A stretch of DNA of 64,000 nucleotides from positions 62,001 to 126,000 of the forward strand of contig NZ_JARXOW010000001.1 in assembly GCF_030182585.1 (NCBI RefSeq), written 5' to 3'. The stretch is from Pedobacter faecalis. GTDB taxonomy: Bacteria > Bacteroidota > Bacteroidia > Sphingobacteriales > Sphingobacteriaceae. The notes beneath the pieces were generated by a model. That model saw nothing but the letters and a program-made list of their open reading frames with translations, was not told where the DNA came from and ran no database searches. Below, one piece after another: positions 44,278-53,617 of the stretch. Both the position numbers and the translations under genes were made by a program. The first letter of the stretch is position 1. The number at the start of each line of letters is the position of its first letter.

Positions 44278-44601
44278 TTAGTTAAATACACGTTGTTGGA
44301 AGGAGACATAGCTGAGTACCTCGCTAAACGTACTATCAATTTTGAACGAACTGATGTATGTGGCACTAACGCCGGAATCGTTCTTAGCCTTGAAGCTATG
44401 TGACAGGTTAAAATATTTAACTCCACCCTGCTTGCTGAAAACAGTATCTATTGACCCATACTTAAGCGGTTCATAGCTTTCGGAATTGATCAGCGTGGTG
44501 TCTAAATAACTTTTAATCAGGATTTTCGCTTTTTCATCAGGATTGCTGGAACAAGCAGCCAATAGAATGCCGAGGACGCTAAAGCAGATTTTTCTTTTCA
44601 T
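44278..44601 (-). CDS. Small lipoprotein of unknown function
   Basis: A 107-residue lipoprotein: MKRKICFSVLGILLAACSSN has a lipobox with Cys17. The mature part has charged helices, then a beta-rich end (KYFNLSHSFKAKNDSGVSAT). I do not recognise a family. It is 28 bases from the YcxB-like gene on the same strand, so the two are probably one operon. It is divergent from the GH97 gene. Confidence 0.72.
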   Translation of the reverse strand: MKRKICFSVLGILLAACSSNPDEKAKILIKSYLDTTLINSESYEPLKYGSIDTVFSKQGGVKYFNLSHSFKAKNDSGVSATYISSFKIDSTFSEVLSYVSFQQRVFN

Positions 44602-44679
44602 CGCACTTAATTTACTGCAATGTATGACATTATAGGAATGATCCTTCCGATCGATGAAATTAAAGTCTTATCATTGCGT

Positions 44680-46554
44680 ATGAGAACTAAAGTACCAACC
44701 ATCACTTGCTTACTTCTAGCACAGTTTCTTCAGGCTATAAGCGGATATGCAATACCTGCAACAAATTCCACTCGAAATATATTTCCATTAGCAATAAAGT
44801 CGCCCAACAAGAAATTAAAATTCGAGTTCAGCTATAATCAAAACAGGGAGATCATCTTTACAATTACGGCCAACTCGAAAACCATTATCTCAGCTTCGAA
44901 GATGGGACTAAGTGGTATTGATGGAGCAGTGCCGGCAAATTTCTCCCGTGCTTCCAGCAAATCAGTCTGGAAGCCCATCTGGGGAAAAAGAGCAGTCGTG
45001 CCTGATGAATACAATGAGCTTACGCTGGATGTAAAAACCTACAAGATCATCGTCAGGGCATATAATGATGGAATAGCTTTCCGGTACGACTTCCCAAGGG
45101 AGATGGCGATAAGCGATTTGACGGAGTTTAACTTTAGTGGCGACTATACGGCCTGGTATTATAATGGTGAGCACGCCAATATTGGCCCGGAGAAGTTATC
45201 GGCCTGTAACGATAAACGCTTACCTGTAATGACAGTTCAGGTAGACGATCACAATTATCTGGCTGTGCACGAAGCAAATTTATCATGGGGCGACCCGCTG
45301 ATGTTGGCGTCAAAAAAAGGCCAGACCCTGTTTACCGTAGCGTCTAAGCCAAATAATGCATGGAAAGTGGTTATGTACGGAAATACTCCTGGTGAATTGG
45401 TTGATTCGCACCTCATAGAATTGTTAAATCCTCCGCCGCCGGGCGACGCAGATTTCTCATGGGTGAAGCCAGGCGTTGCTGTTTGGGACTGGCGGATAGC
45501 AGGCGCGCAGGTCGACGGTTTCAAATATGAGATGTCTCTTCCTTCCTGGAAAAAAATGGTGGACTTTGCTTCTGAAAATAACATCCGTTACCTGGCACTT
45601 GATGCCGACTGGTATGGCCCCGAGTTTGGCAAAGATTCAGACCCGCTAAAAGGTGGGAAGGTCGCCCAGGTCCACGAGATCATCAAATACGGGAAAATGA
45701 AAAATGTGGGCATCTGGCTCTACCTTAATGACGTTGGCGGCCGTATGTTTCCCATAGAGCAAACTTTGAAGCAGTATGGCGACTGGGGTGCTGCGGGCAT
45801 TAAATACGGTTTTATGTCGGGCACTCCCGCAGAAAAGAATGAACGTACCCGAATGATCACGGAGCTATGTGCAAAAAATCGTCTGCTATGCGATTTTCAT
45901 GACGGTCCTGTACACCCGTACGGACAAATGCGTACGTTTCCAAATGCAGTCACACGCGAATACTGTCAGGCACAGCTTGATGGCAGCACCGCCCTGGAGC
46001 CAAAAACATTTGTCACCTCGGTATTCGTGAACATGCTTGCAGGTCCGCTCGATATGAACAATGGCATAGCTGATTTGAAACAGGCTGGCAGGGTTCATGC
46101 GCCAGCTTATGCTACCAACTCCACAGTGGTAGGCGAGGCAGCACGTACATTAATTACCTTTTCGGGGGTGACAGTTATACCCGATATACCTGAGAGTTAC
46201 CAAAAGCATCCTGAGATTCTGGAATTTATTTCATCACAAAACATGCCCTGGATGGAAAGTAAAACCATCAAAGGCGACATAGGTCAATACATCGTTATGG
46301 CAAGGCAGGCCAGCGACAAAACCTGGCTTGTCGGAGCAGCAACAAATGAAAATTCAAGAGAACTGGATATTCCGCTTTCTTTCCTGAAAAAAGGCCGCTA
46401 CAAAGCACTGATTATTCAGGATGGCGATGATGCTGATTATCGTACCGATAATGAAAGTTATAAGAGCTCGAAGACAGAAGTTAGCGCTAAAGATTCGATT
46501 AAGGTCAGGCTGGCGCCGGGCGGCGGGGCTTGTATTTTGATCAGGCAGTTGTAA
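44680..46554 (+). CDS. GH97 family glycoside hydrolase with altered catalytic positions
   Basis: A 624-residue secreted protein from ATG 44680, which opens a signal peptide (MRTKVPTITCLLLAQFLQAI); an earlier in-frame ATG at 44620 would crowd the divergent promoter region. The N-terminal beta-super-sandwich (VVPDEYNELTLDVKTYKIIV, GIAFRYDFP) and the central barrel (RYLALDADWYG) are clear GH97. In retaining GH97 enzymes the nucleophile Asp sits in a KVDFM-like strand; here it reads IKYGFM with Gly377. The strand that carries the HE base in inverting members reads CDFHD (His407-Asp408). It could be inverting with Asp as base, specialised, or inactive. It ends 16 bases before the sigma gene and appears to lead that operon. 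Confidence 0.88.
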   Translation: MRTKVPTITCLLLAQFLQAISGYAIPATNSTRNIFPLAIKSPNKKLKFEFSYNQNREIIFTITANSKTIISASKMGLSGIDGAVPANFSRASSKSVWKPIWGKRAVVPDEYNELTLDVKTYKIIVRAYNDGIAFRYDFPREMAISDLTEFNFSGDYTAWYYNGEHANIGPEKLSACNDKRLPVMTVQVDDHNYLAVHEANLSWGDPLMLASKKGQTLFTVASKPNNAWKVVMYGNTPGELVDSHLIELLNPPPPGDADFSWVKPGVAVWDWRIAGAQVDGFKYEMSLPSWKKMVDFASENNIRYLALDADWYGPEFGKDSDPLKGGKVAQVHEIIKYGKMKNVGIWLYLNDVGGRMFPIEQTLKQYGDWGAAGIKYGFMSGTPAEKNERTRMITELCAKNRLLCDFHDGPVHPYGQMRTFPNAVTREYCQAQLDGSTALEPKTFVTSVFVNMLAGPLDMNNGIADLKQAGRVHAPAYATNSTVVGEAARTLITFSGVTVIPDIPESYQKHPEILEFISSQNMPWMESKTIKGDIGQYIVMARQASDKTWLVGAATNENSRELDIPLSFLKKGRYKALIIQDGDDADYRTDNESYKSSKTEVSAKDSIKVRLAPGGGACILIRQL

Positions 46555-46570
46555 ACAGGAAGTGATCTCA

Positions 46571-47167
46571 ATGCGCGGCAATTCAAATAGTGATGAAAAA
46601 CAACTAGTCCTCCAGTTAAAGGCGGGAAGCGCTCAGGCTTTCGAGACCCTTTATCACGCGTATAAATTGCGGATCGCAGGGCAGCTGTATAAGCTGCTCA
46701 AATCTGAGGAACTTGTGGAAGAAATGATGCAGGAATTTTTCCTGAAGATTTGGGATAACCGCGCAAAGATCGATCCCGATCAGTCTTTCAGGTCTTACTT
46801 GTTTCGCGTATCGGAAAACATGGTGTACGATTTTTTTCGGAAAGCTTCGAGAGACAGTAAATTTCGGGAGCAGCTAAAAGCAAACTATCGGGAATTTTAT
46901 ACGCATGTTGAAGAAGGCATGCTTTTGAAGGAGGACAACACGAGACTGTCGCAGGCCATCGCTCTATTGCCTCCTCAGCGGCGGGAGATTTTTATCTTAT
47001 GTAAGATAGAGGGAAAGTCGTATAAAGAGGTAAGCGAGATTTTAGGTATATCAACCTCTACAGTGAACAACCAGCTCCTGCTGGCAAATAAATTTCTTAA
47101 GCAAACGCTCAACGCGGATACGACAGTTATTCTCATTGCTGCTATGCTGCTCCTGCAGGGCACCTGA
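46571..47167 (+). CDS. ECF RNA polymerase sigma factor
   Basis: A 198-residue sigma-70 of the extracytoplasmic function type. Region 2 runs from about residues 22-90 (AFETLYHAYKLRIAGQLYKLL, MVYDFFRKASRD) and region 4 from about 130-180 (LPPQRREIFILCKIEGKSYK, SEILGISTSTVNNQLL). The ATG at 46571 has AGGAAG nine bases before it; a GTG at 46562 in frame is an alternative. The C-terminal residues ILIAAMLLLQG are hydrophobic, which is usual for Bacteroidota ECF factors of SusCD loci. It partners with the FecR protein encoded next. Confidence 0.93.
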   Translation: MRGNSNSDEKQLVLQLKAGSAQAFETLYHAYKLRIAGQLYKLLKSEELVEEMMQEFFLKIWDNRAKIDPDQSFRSYLFRVSENMVYDFFRKASRDSKFREQLKANYREFYTHVEEGMLLKEDNTRLSQAIALLPPQRREIFILCKIEGKSYKEVSEILGISTSTVNNQLLLANKFLKQTLNADTTVILIAAMLLLQGT

Positions 47168-47206
47168 GTACTTCAAAAAATTTTTTTTCTGATCAATAGG
47201 TATTTT

Positions 47207-48421
47207 TTGTACCGCAACCGTATTAGCTATAAAAACGTTTTGGAGCAATTTGAATCAATAGCAAAACTGTATAGAAAATATCTGGAGAACACCTGTACTG
47301 AGGAAGAACTGGACGAGCTTTTGAACAAACTCGGATCAGATGCTAACGAGCTGGTGGCACGTAAGGTGATTGCTCAGCATCTGGAAACACAATCCACCGA
47401 AAGTGATCAGCTTTACCAGCAGATTTCCGATAAGGTAGAGCACAGGCTGTTTCCGGAAATACAGCGCAGGGCATCAGCAAAGCCTGCGCGGACCCCATTA
47501 CTTTGGCCCCGCCTTGCTGGTCTGGCTGCCGCTATAGCGCTCGTGGTATTTGGTGTCTATTTCTACAATTTCAGTGGAAATGCTAAGTTGGAAAAAGCTA
47601 GTATGTCAGCGCATGACATCGCACCGGGAAAAGTTGGAGCAACACTTACTTTAGCCAGTGGGAAACGAATAGATTTAGGCGGTGCGGGTGATGGCGAAAT
47701 CGCCCAGGAAGCGGGGATCGTCATCTCTAAGAGCGGTGACGGGCAACTCATATATACAGTCAAGTCTGGCAAGTCTGGTTCCGATAAGATCAATACACTG
47801 TCTACCGCCAAAGGCCAAACCTATATGGTGGTCTTGCCCGACCAATCCAGGGTATGGTTAAATTCGGCATCGAGTCTGACCTACCGGGCCGACCTGCTAT
47901 CTGGCGGCGTACGTAAGGTTACGCTTTCAGGAGAGGCGTATTTTGAAATTGCGAAAGACAAGCAGCATCCTTTTATCGTGGATAGTAAGGCCCAGCGGGT
48001 AGAAGTTTTGGGTACGCATTTTAACGTTAACGCTTACAATGATGAGCCGGCAATTACTACAACGCTTGTGGAAGGCGCTGTGAAAGTTAGTTCAGGGAGC
48101 AGTCATCGTTTGCTAAAACCTGGCCTTCAATCCATTGCACGCGGCGATCACATCGAGGTTGCACAGGCTAACCTGGAGATGATCACGGATTGGAAGAATG
48201 GGGATTTCAATCTCGACGGGCTCGATTTTAAATCAGCAATGCGGAAAATTGCGCGCTGGTATGACATCGAGGTCATCTATGATCAAGGCGTTTCCGATAA
48301 TATCATTTCGGGCGGCTGGATTTCCAGAAACACCAAATTATCTACGATTCTTGAAGTGATCGAGCGATCAGGTCTCGCCCGGTTCAGGCTGGAGGGAAGG
48401 AAGCTCTATGTCTCAAAATAA
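47207..48421 (+). CDS. FecR family anti-sigma factor
   Basis: An inner-membrane anti-sigma factor of up to 404 residues. Domains in order: cytoplasmic anti-sigma helices (about 15-60, CTEEELDELLNKLGSD), one membrane helix (about 104-124), a FecR domain (about 180-320, TYMVVLPDQSRVWLNSASSLTYRAD as two segments) and a C-terminal DUF4974/STN-like domain (FNLDGLDFKSAMRKIARWYD). There is no in-frame ATG near the front: TTG at 47207 is used here, and TTG at 47240 is equally possible. It holds the sigma factor inactive until the STN domain of the SusC protein signals. Confidence 0.9.
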   Translation: MYRNRISYKNVLEQFESIAKLYRKYLENTCTEEELDELLNKLGSDANELVARKVIAQHLETQSTESDQLYQQISDKVEHRLFPEIQRRASAKPARTPLLWPRLAGLAAAIALVVFGVYFYNFSGNAKLEKASMSAHDIAPGKVGATLTLASGKRIDLGGAGDGEIAQEAGIVISKSGDGQLIYTVKSGKSGSDKINTLSTAKGQTYMVVLPDQSRVWLNSASSLTYRADLLSGGVRKVTLSGEAYFEIAKDKQHPFIVDSKAQRVEVLGTHFNVNAYNDEPAITTTLVEGAVKVSSGSSHRLLKPGLQSIARGDHIEVAQANLEMITDWKNGDFNLDGLDFKSAMRKIARWYDIEVIYDQGVSDNIISGGWISRNTKLSTILEVIERSGLARFRLEGRKLYVSK

Positions 48422-48512
48422 TACATAAATATCAATCCTATTATCTATTTAACAAAAGGTCCAATACAATAAAACCCAGGAATGAGAAAATTTTAAAAGA
48501 CAAGAATAAAAG

Positions 48513-48541
48513 CAAACCAGAAGTGAAGCACCTCTGGTTTG
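48513..48541 (+). promoter_or_regulatory. Hairpin between fecR and susC
   Basis: CAAACCAGA (48513-48521) and TCTGGTTTG (48533-48541) form a perfect 9-bp stem with an 11-base loop, inside the longest gap of the window (about 210 bases). It lacks a clean U-tract, so it may be an attenuator or a stabilising hairpin that sets the level of susC and susD against the regulator genes. Confidence 0.45.
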
Positions 48542-48634
48542 TGTTTGGAGACAATAAATATCAACTGTTTTACCGCAGGATGCCACTGGTTTTCGAAGGC
48601 AAGAGGCATACTGTTAAGAACCAAACCAACGTAA

Positions 48635-51600
48635 ATGTATCAAAATTCTACAAAAAAATTAGGTGTAGCGCCTGCGTTATACCAAAAGCTATGGCTAATT
48701 ATGCGATTAACCACCGTATTACTGATAGCATCCCTTCTTCAGGTCAGCGCCGCTACGCTGGGCCAGAAAATAACTTTGGACCAGAAAAATGTTCCGCTAA
48801 AGTCTTTGTTTAAAGAGATCAGAAAGCAGAGCGGTTATAATTTCTTTTATGATGGAAAAGTGGTAACGCCCGGAATTAAAAGTAGCGTTCAAGTTTCCAA
48901 CGCCACCATCGACCAGGCCATGGCGAATATCCTCGCCGACCTGCCCTTGAAATATGAAATCAGGGACAGGACTATCTTGATCACCAGAAATGAGCGGACT
49001 GCGCTTTTTAGCAGTTCCCCCGAATTTCGGTTTATCGAAGTTAGAGGCAAAATACTGGATGAAAATGGTACTCCGCTACCGGGCGCCACGATTTTGATCA
49101 AAGGGACCGGCAAAACGACCAAGTCTGACGATAAGGGTGAATTTTCCTTTTCGGGTGTCGACGATAATGTTGTCCTGGTTATCAGCTATATCGGGTACGC
49201 ATCAAAGGAAGTTCTGGTTAAGGATGCTGTGATGCCGCTGGAAATAAGACTTGATATGGTCACAGGGAAACTGCAGGAGGTAGGGGTGAGCGTCAATACC
49301 GGCTATCAAAGTATCGCACCCGAACAAAGCACCGGAGCAGCTGCAGTGATCACCACCCGGGATTATGAATCGCGCGTTAGTTCCAATTTTCTGGATGGGC
49401 TGGTCAACAGGCTTCCTGGACTGATGATCAATAATGATGTAAGTTTCACCAGCACGATAAACAATACTTCCTCAAGCCGGGCCCTCTTCAATATACGTGG
49501 TATTTCGACCATGACAGGAAACCCAAATCCGTTGATTGTGGTAGATGGGTATCCTACTGAGTTGTCTCTGAATATAATTGATCCAAACGAGATCAAATCG
49601 GTCACCGTGCTTAAAGATGCTGCAGCAGCTACCATCTATGGCGTACGCGCCTCGAACGGGGTCATTGTCATCGAAAGGAAACAGGCCGATCCCGGGAAGC
49701 CGCAGATTACTTTCCGGGCTACGGCCGGAATAACGCCTAAAGAGGATTACAGCCGGTACCGCTGGGCTGAAGATGCTTCTTCCATCAGTGTAGATTATCA
49801 GCGCTTCCGGTATGGTTCAGGTGTTAGTGCCACGACCTGGAATAACCTGCCTACTTTCGCAGGCAGCCAGGCCTTCGATCCCACTTATTACGTGCTTGCG
49901 CAGCAGGCGGCAGGGGTAATAACGGCCGCAGATGCTGAGGCCAAATTTGCAGAGATGAAGAGCTATAACAACGCAGAAGATTACAGTCGCTTGTTTCTGC
50001 GCACTGCTGCCACGCAGACCTACAATGTAAACATGTCTGGCGGTTCGGAGCGGGCTACCTATTACATTACAGCCAACTACATCGACAACGCATTGCAGCA
50101 GCAACGCAGCGGAAACAACAGGTTTATGCTGGCCGGCCGTACCATGCTGAACTTTTCAAAGCGCTTTTCCCTGGAGCTAAATACCGAATACCAGGAGGAT
50201 CGCAGCCGCGCAGGTGTAACGCCAAATATCAACAGTATTAATCCCTACGAACGTTTTCAGGACGAAAACGGCAATCCGGCGGCAATCTTTTTGAATTCCG
50301 GTATGAACCCGTATTACAGCCGCACTGTTATGAACCTGGGATTGGAAGATCACCTGTATTATCCGCTGGTCGACCGCAATGAGGTTACTGATCAGCGCCA
50401 TACCGCCAACAACCGCACTACCGCCAACTTTAACTATAAGCTAGGCAAAGGATTCAATATGGCCTTTGGCGGAATTTATGAGACATCCCGAACCGGAATA
50501 CGGCATTTTGCTACCGGGCTTTCTTCGGAAGCACGCCAGTTTATCAATTCCTATGCAACGCAGACAGGTACTGGCATTACCTATACCATTCCAAAGGGAG
50601 GCTTTCTTCAGCAGCAAACCGCCAGTACCACCGGCTATACCGCCCGGGCTCAGTTGAACTACAATAAACGCCTTGGTTCAGATCATTCGCTGAATGGAAT
50701 TGTGGGCGGAGAACTCCGTAAGATCACCGATCAGGGCGGTTCTGCTGCCTATTTCGGTTATAATGACGAGTCGCTGATCCAGCAGTCGGTCAACTGGTCC
50801 AATATCACGAACAATACCGTACAAAAAAACGTCACACGACACCGCACGCTCGATTATAACAGCCTGTTTAACCAGAAGTATGTCGACAACCGCTACCTGT
50901 CGGCATATTCCAATATTGTTTATTCCTTCAAAGATACCTATTCCCTCTCCGGCAGTATCCGGATCGACCAGTCTAACTTATTTGGGACAGACCCCCGGTA
51001 TAAATACAAGCCTCTCTGGTCGGTCGGTGCCGCCTGGAACCTCCATAAGGAGGGTTTTATGGAAAGCCTGACCTGGCTCAAACAGCTTAAATTACGGGTT
51101 GCCGATGGCTTTAACGGTAACATCGCCAAGATGTCGCTGCCGCAGGTTATTGCTAAAGCGGCGACCAACACCTACACTCAGCCTAATTCCGTTGCTCTGC
51201 AGGTAGCCTCTTATGCCAACAGCAGTTTACGATGGGAACAGACACACAGCACAAATCTGGGTCTGGATTACCAGATATTCAGCGGAATCAGCGGAAGTTT
51301 CGATTATTACAGAAAGAAGAGTACAGATCTTTTAGCCAGTGCCTTCATCGATCCGACGATAGGTACCAGTCCTACGCTGATCAACAGCGGATCGATACGC
51401 AACCAGGGACTGGAGATAAATCTGCGCGGCGACTGGATCGCAAAGCCACGCTTCAACTGGAATACGGGGTTGGTCCTTTCTCATAACACCAGTAAGGTGC
51501 TCGACGTTTATCAAACACAGGCCTATTATCCTGATGTGGTCAATAAGTTCGGATACAGAAAAGGCTATCCGGTGGGTGCATTGTTTGCATACCGTTCAGC

Positions 51601-52210
51601 CGGTCTGGACCCGGCCGGGTACCCGCAAGTGAAAGATGGAAATGGGAACATCTACGCAGTAACCAATACTACAACTGGTTTAGGATATGTTACGCTCGAA
51701 TCTGCTGGCACGGTCCGCTATGTCGGCAGCTCGGTTCCTACGGTCAACGCCGGGCTAAGCAATCGTGTCGATATCGGTAATTTCTATGTTTATTGCATGC
51801 TGAGTTACTACGGTGGATTTAAAGTGTTCAAGCCAAGAGAAAATCCGACGGCGATACGCCCGCTTGAAGGATCTTCTACCTACTGGAAGCAGGCGGGAGA
51901 CGAGCAGAATACAGAGGTCATGTTACTTTCAGGATTTTCCGGTACCGGCCCGGGCTGGGCATATAACTATGCCGACAGCCATGTGGTAAATGGCGATTAT
52001 TTTACCCTCGCTGACCTGACAGTTTCTTATAGTGTACGAAATACGAACTTATTAAAACGGGTAGGACTTTCCCACCTGGAGCTGAAGGCTCAAGGCTCTA
52101 ACCTCTGGACAGTTGGGCTGAATAAATATAACTATAGTATGGCAACTGGCAGCTACGCAAAAAGTTACCTTACCCCAACTTATACCTTTGGTCTTTTTAC
52201 AAACTTTTAA
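48635..52210 (+). CDS. SusC/RagA-family TonB-linked outer-membrane protein with STN domain
   Basis: A 1191-residue nutrient porin. Order: long signal segment (RLTTVLLIASLLQVSAATLG), STN secretin/TonB short N-terminal domain (about 45-118, VPLKSLFKEIRKQSGYNFFYD), carboxypeptidase-regulatory domain (about 133-210, VRGKILDENGTPLPGATIL), plug (about 215-350, with DPNEIKSVTVLKDAAAATIY), then the barrel to the final aromatic residue (TFGLFTNF). The STN domain is the part that contacts FecR, so the porin is also a sensor. The SusD gene follows after four bases. The substrate is not revealed; a glycan or a peptide is likely. Confidence 0.95.
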   Translation: MYQNSTKKLGVAPALYQKLWLIMRLTTVLLIASLLQVSAATLGQKITLDQKNVPLKSLFKEIRKQSGYNFFYDGKVVTPGIKSSVQVSNATIDQAMANILADLPLKYEIRDRTILITRNERTALFSSSPEFRFIEVRGKILDENGTPLPGATILIKGTGKTTKSDDKGEFSFSGVDDNVVLVISYIGYASKEVLVKDAVMPLEIRLDMVTGKLQEVGVSVNTGYQSIAPEQSTGAAAVITTRDYESRVSSNFLDGLVNRLPGLMINNDVSFTSTINNTSSSRALFNIRGISTMTGNPNPLIVVDGYPTELSLNIIDPNEIKSVTVLKDAAAATIYGVRASNGVIVIERKQADPGKPQITFRATAGITPKEDYSRYRWAEDASSISVDYQRFRYGSGVSATTWNNLPTFAGSQAFDPTYYVLAQQAAGVITAADAEAKFAEMKSYNNAEDYSRLFLRTAATQTYNVNMSGGSERATYYITANYIDNALQQQRSGNNRFMLAGRTMLNFSKRFSLELNTEYQEDRSRAGVTPNINSINPYERFQDENGNPAAIFLNSGMNPYYSRTVMNLGLEDHLYYPLVDRNEVTDQRHTANNRTTANFNYKLGKGFNMAFGGIYETSRTGIRHFATGLSSEARQFINSYATQTGTGITYTIPKGGFLQQQTASTTGYTARAQLNYNKRLGSDHSLNGIVGGELRKITDQGGSAAYFGYNDESLIQQSVNWSNITNNTVQKNVTRHRTLDYNSLFNQKYVDNRYLSAYSNIVYSFKDTYSLSGSIRIDQSNLFGTDPRYKYKPLWSVGAAWNLHKEGFMESLTWLKQLKLRVADGFNGNIAKMSLPQVIAKAATNTYTQPNSVALQVASYANSSLRWEQTHSTNLGLDYQIFSGISGSFDYYRKKSTDLLASAFIDPTIGTSPTLINSGSIRNQGLEINLRGDWIAKPRFNWNTGLVLSHNTSKVLDVYQTQAYYPDVVNKFGYRKGYPVGALFAYRSAGLDPAGYPQVKDGNGNIYAVTNTTTGLGYVTLESAGTVRYVGSSVPTVNAGLSNRVDIGNFYVYCMLSYYGGFKVFKPRENPTAIRPLEGSSTYWKQAGDEQNTEVMLLSGFSGTGPGWAYNYADSHVVNGDYFTLADLTVSYSVRNTNLLKRVGLSHLELKAQGSNLWTVGLNKYNYSMATGSYAKSYLTPTYTFGLFTNF

Positions 52211-52214
52211 TCTG

Positions 52215-53588
52215 ATGAACATGCGATACCACCGATATACCACCCTGGCTGTGATCCTGGTCTTAATAGGCATCACCTTTGCCTCCTGTGATAAATACCT
52301 GGATGTTACCCCGAAAGGCTACACGCTGCTGCAAACGGTTGCAGATTATGATCAGTGGCTCAATGATCCTGCTATAGCCATTAATATACCTACGCAGCTG
52401 GATATTCTGGGAGACAATGCAGATATTCCCGCCATACCAACGCCTGCGTCAACCGTAACTGAACTGATCTATACATGGGGAGAGCAGTTCTCGTCCGACC
52501 TGAACTTGTCGCCAGTCTTCTGGGGAGCCCACTACAGTAATATCAATAAATACAATACCGTGCTCGAGGGAGTTGATCAGGCGACTGGCGGGACTGAGCA
52601 GCAGAAAAGCAGCCTTAAAGCGGAAGCGCTTTTGGGACGGGCTTTTGAATACCTTTACCTCATAAACGAATATGGACAGCCTTATGACGCGGCGACTGCT
52701 GCTCAGGATCCGGGAGTACCATTTGTGGCCTCCCATCAGGTTACCCAAACGGTGCCCTCACGGGGTACAGTTGAACAAGTCTATGAGCGTATCATCACAG
52801 ATATCAATGCCGCTTTGCCGTCACTGCCGGCGCAAAATACACAGAACCGGTTCCGCCCTGACGTTGCTGCTGCCTATAGCGTACTGGCGCGGGTATACCT
52901 GTACAAGCGGGACTATGCAAATGCAAAGCTAAATGCTGAGCTTGCTTTGCAGCGTACCGGTGCTACGATGCTGGATTATAACGCCCTCCCTGCAAACGAG
53001 CCAAAAAATACGGCAATTACCGTTAAGGCAGATGTCATTTACGGTAGAAGCGCAGTGGCCATCCCTATGCCGACACTCGAGTTCCTCAACACTTATGATC
53101 GCCAGGACCAGCGGTTTAAATGGTTCAGGACCACCGACGGCTATAAGGCCAGGGGCAACACGTTGTTTGCAGCTTTTATCAGTTTCCCTTTTTTTACAAA
53201 TACCAACTACGGTACCAGTGTGCAGGAAATGAAACTGATTATTGCCGAAGCGGCGGCGAGGAATAATGACCTCGCTACGGCATTGCAGCAATTAAATGAG
53301 ATACGTCTCAAGCGTTTTCCCGCCTCTGTCTACCAGCCCCTGCAATCAGCAGATGCGGCTATCGTTTTAGGCTGGGTACTGCGTGAGCGAACCTTTGAGT
53401 TTCCGTTTCACGGCCTCCGCTGGTTCGATATGCGCAGACTTGACAAGGAGGGGCGCATGCCCGCGGTATCACGCTATGACGCAAAAGGAAACATAGTTGC
53501 GACCCTGCAGCCTCATAGTCCGAGGTATACATTGCAAATTCCTGTACAAGTACTCAGGTTTAACCCGGATATGAAGCAAAATCCCTAA
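52215..53588 (+). CDS. SusD/RagB-family nutrient-binding lipoprotein
   Basis: Surface lipoprotein that forms the lid of the SusC porin. It has 457 residues from ATG 52215, with the lipobox at ITFASC (about residue 26). SusD cues are the opening CDKYLDVTPKGY, TPR-like helices (LKAEALLGRAFEYLYLINEY, AYSVLARVYLYKRDYANAK) and a C-terminal ERTFEFPFHGLRWFDMRRL. It is shorter than the 500-600 residues of many SusDs. The ATG lies four bases after the susC stop. Confidence 0.94.
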   Translation: MNMRYHRYTTLAVILVLIGITFASCDKYLDVTPKGYTLLQTVADYDQWLNDPAIAINIPTQLDILGDNADIPAIPTPASTVTELIYTWGEQFSSDLNLSPVFWGAHYSNINKYNTVLEGVDQATGGTEQQKSSLKAEALLGRAFEYLYLINEYGQPYDAATAAQDPGVPFVASHQVTQTVPSRGTVEQVYERIITDINAALPSLPAQNTQNRFRPDVAAAYSVLARVYLYKRDYANAKLNAELALQRTGATMLDYNALPANEPKNTAITVKADVIYGRSAVAIPMPTLEFLNTYDRQDQRFKWFRTTDGYKARGNTLFAAFISFPFFTNTNYGTSVQEMKLIIAEAAARNNDLATALQQLNEIRLKRFPASVYQPLQSADAAIVLGWVLRERTFEFPFHGLRWFDMRRLDKEGRMPAVSRYDAKGNIVATLQPHSPRYTLQIPVQVLRFNPDMKQNP

Positions 53589-53617
53589 TTACCGATGACC
53601 ATTAAACACAATATTTT

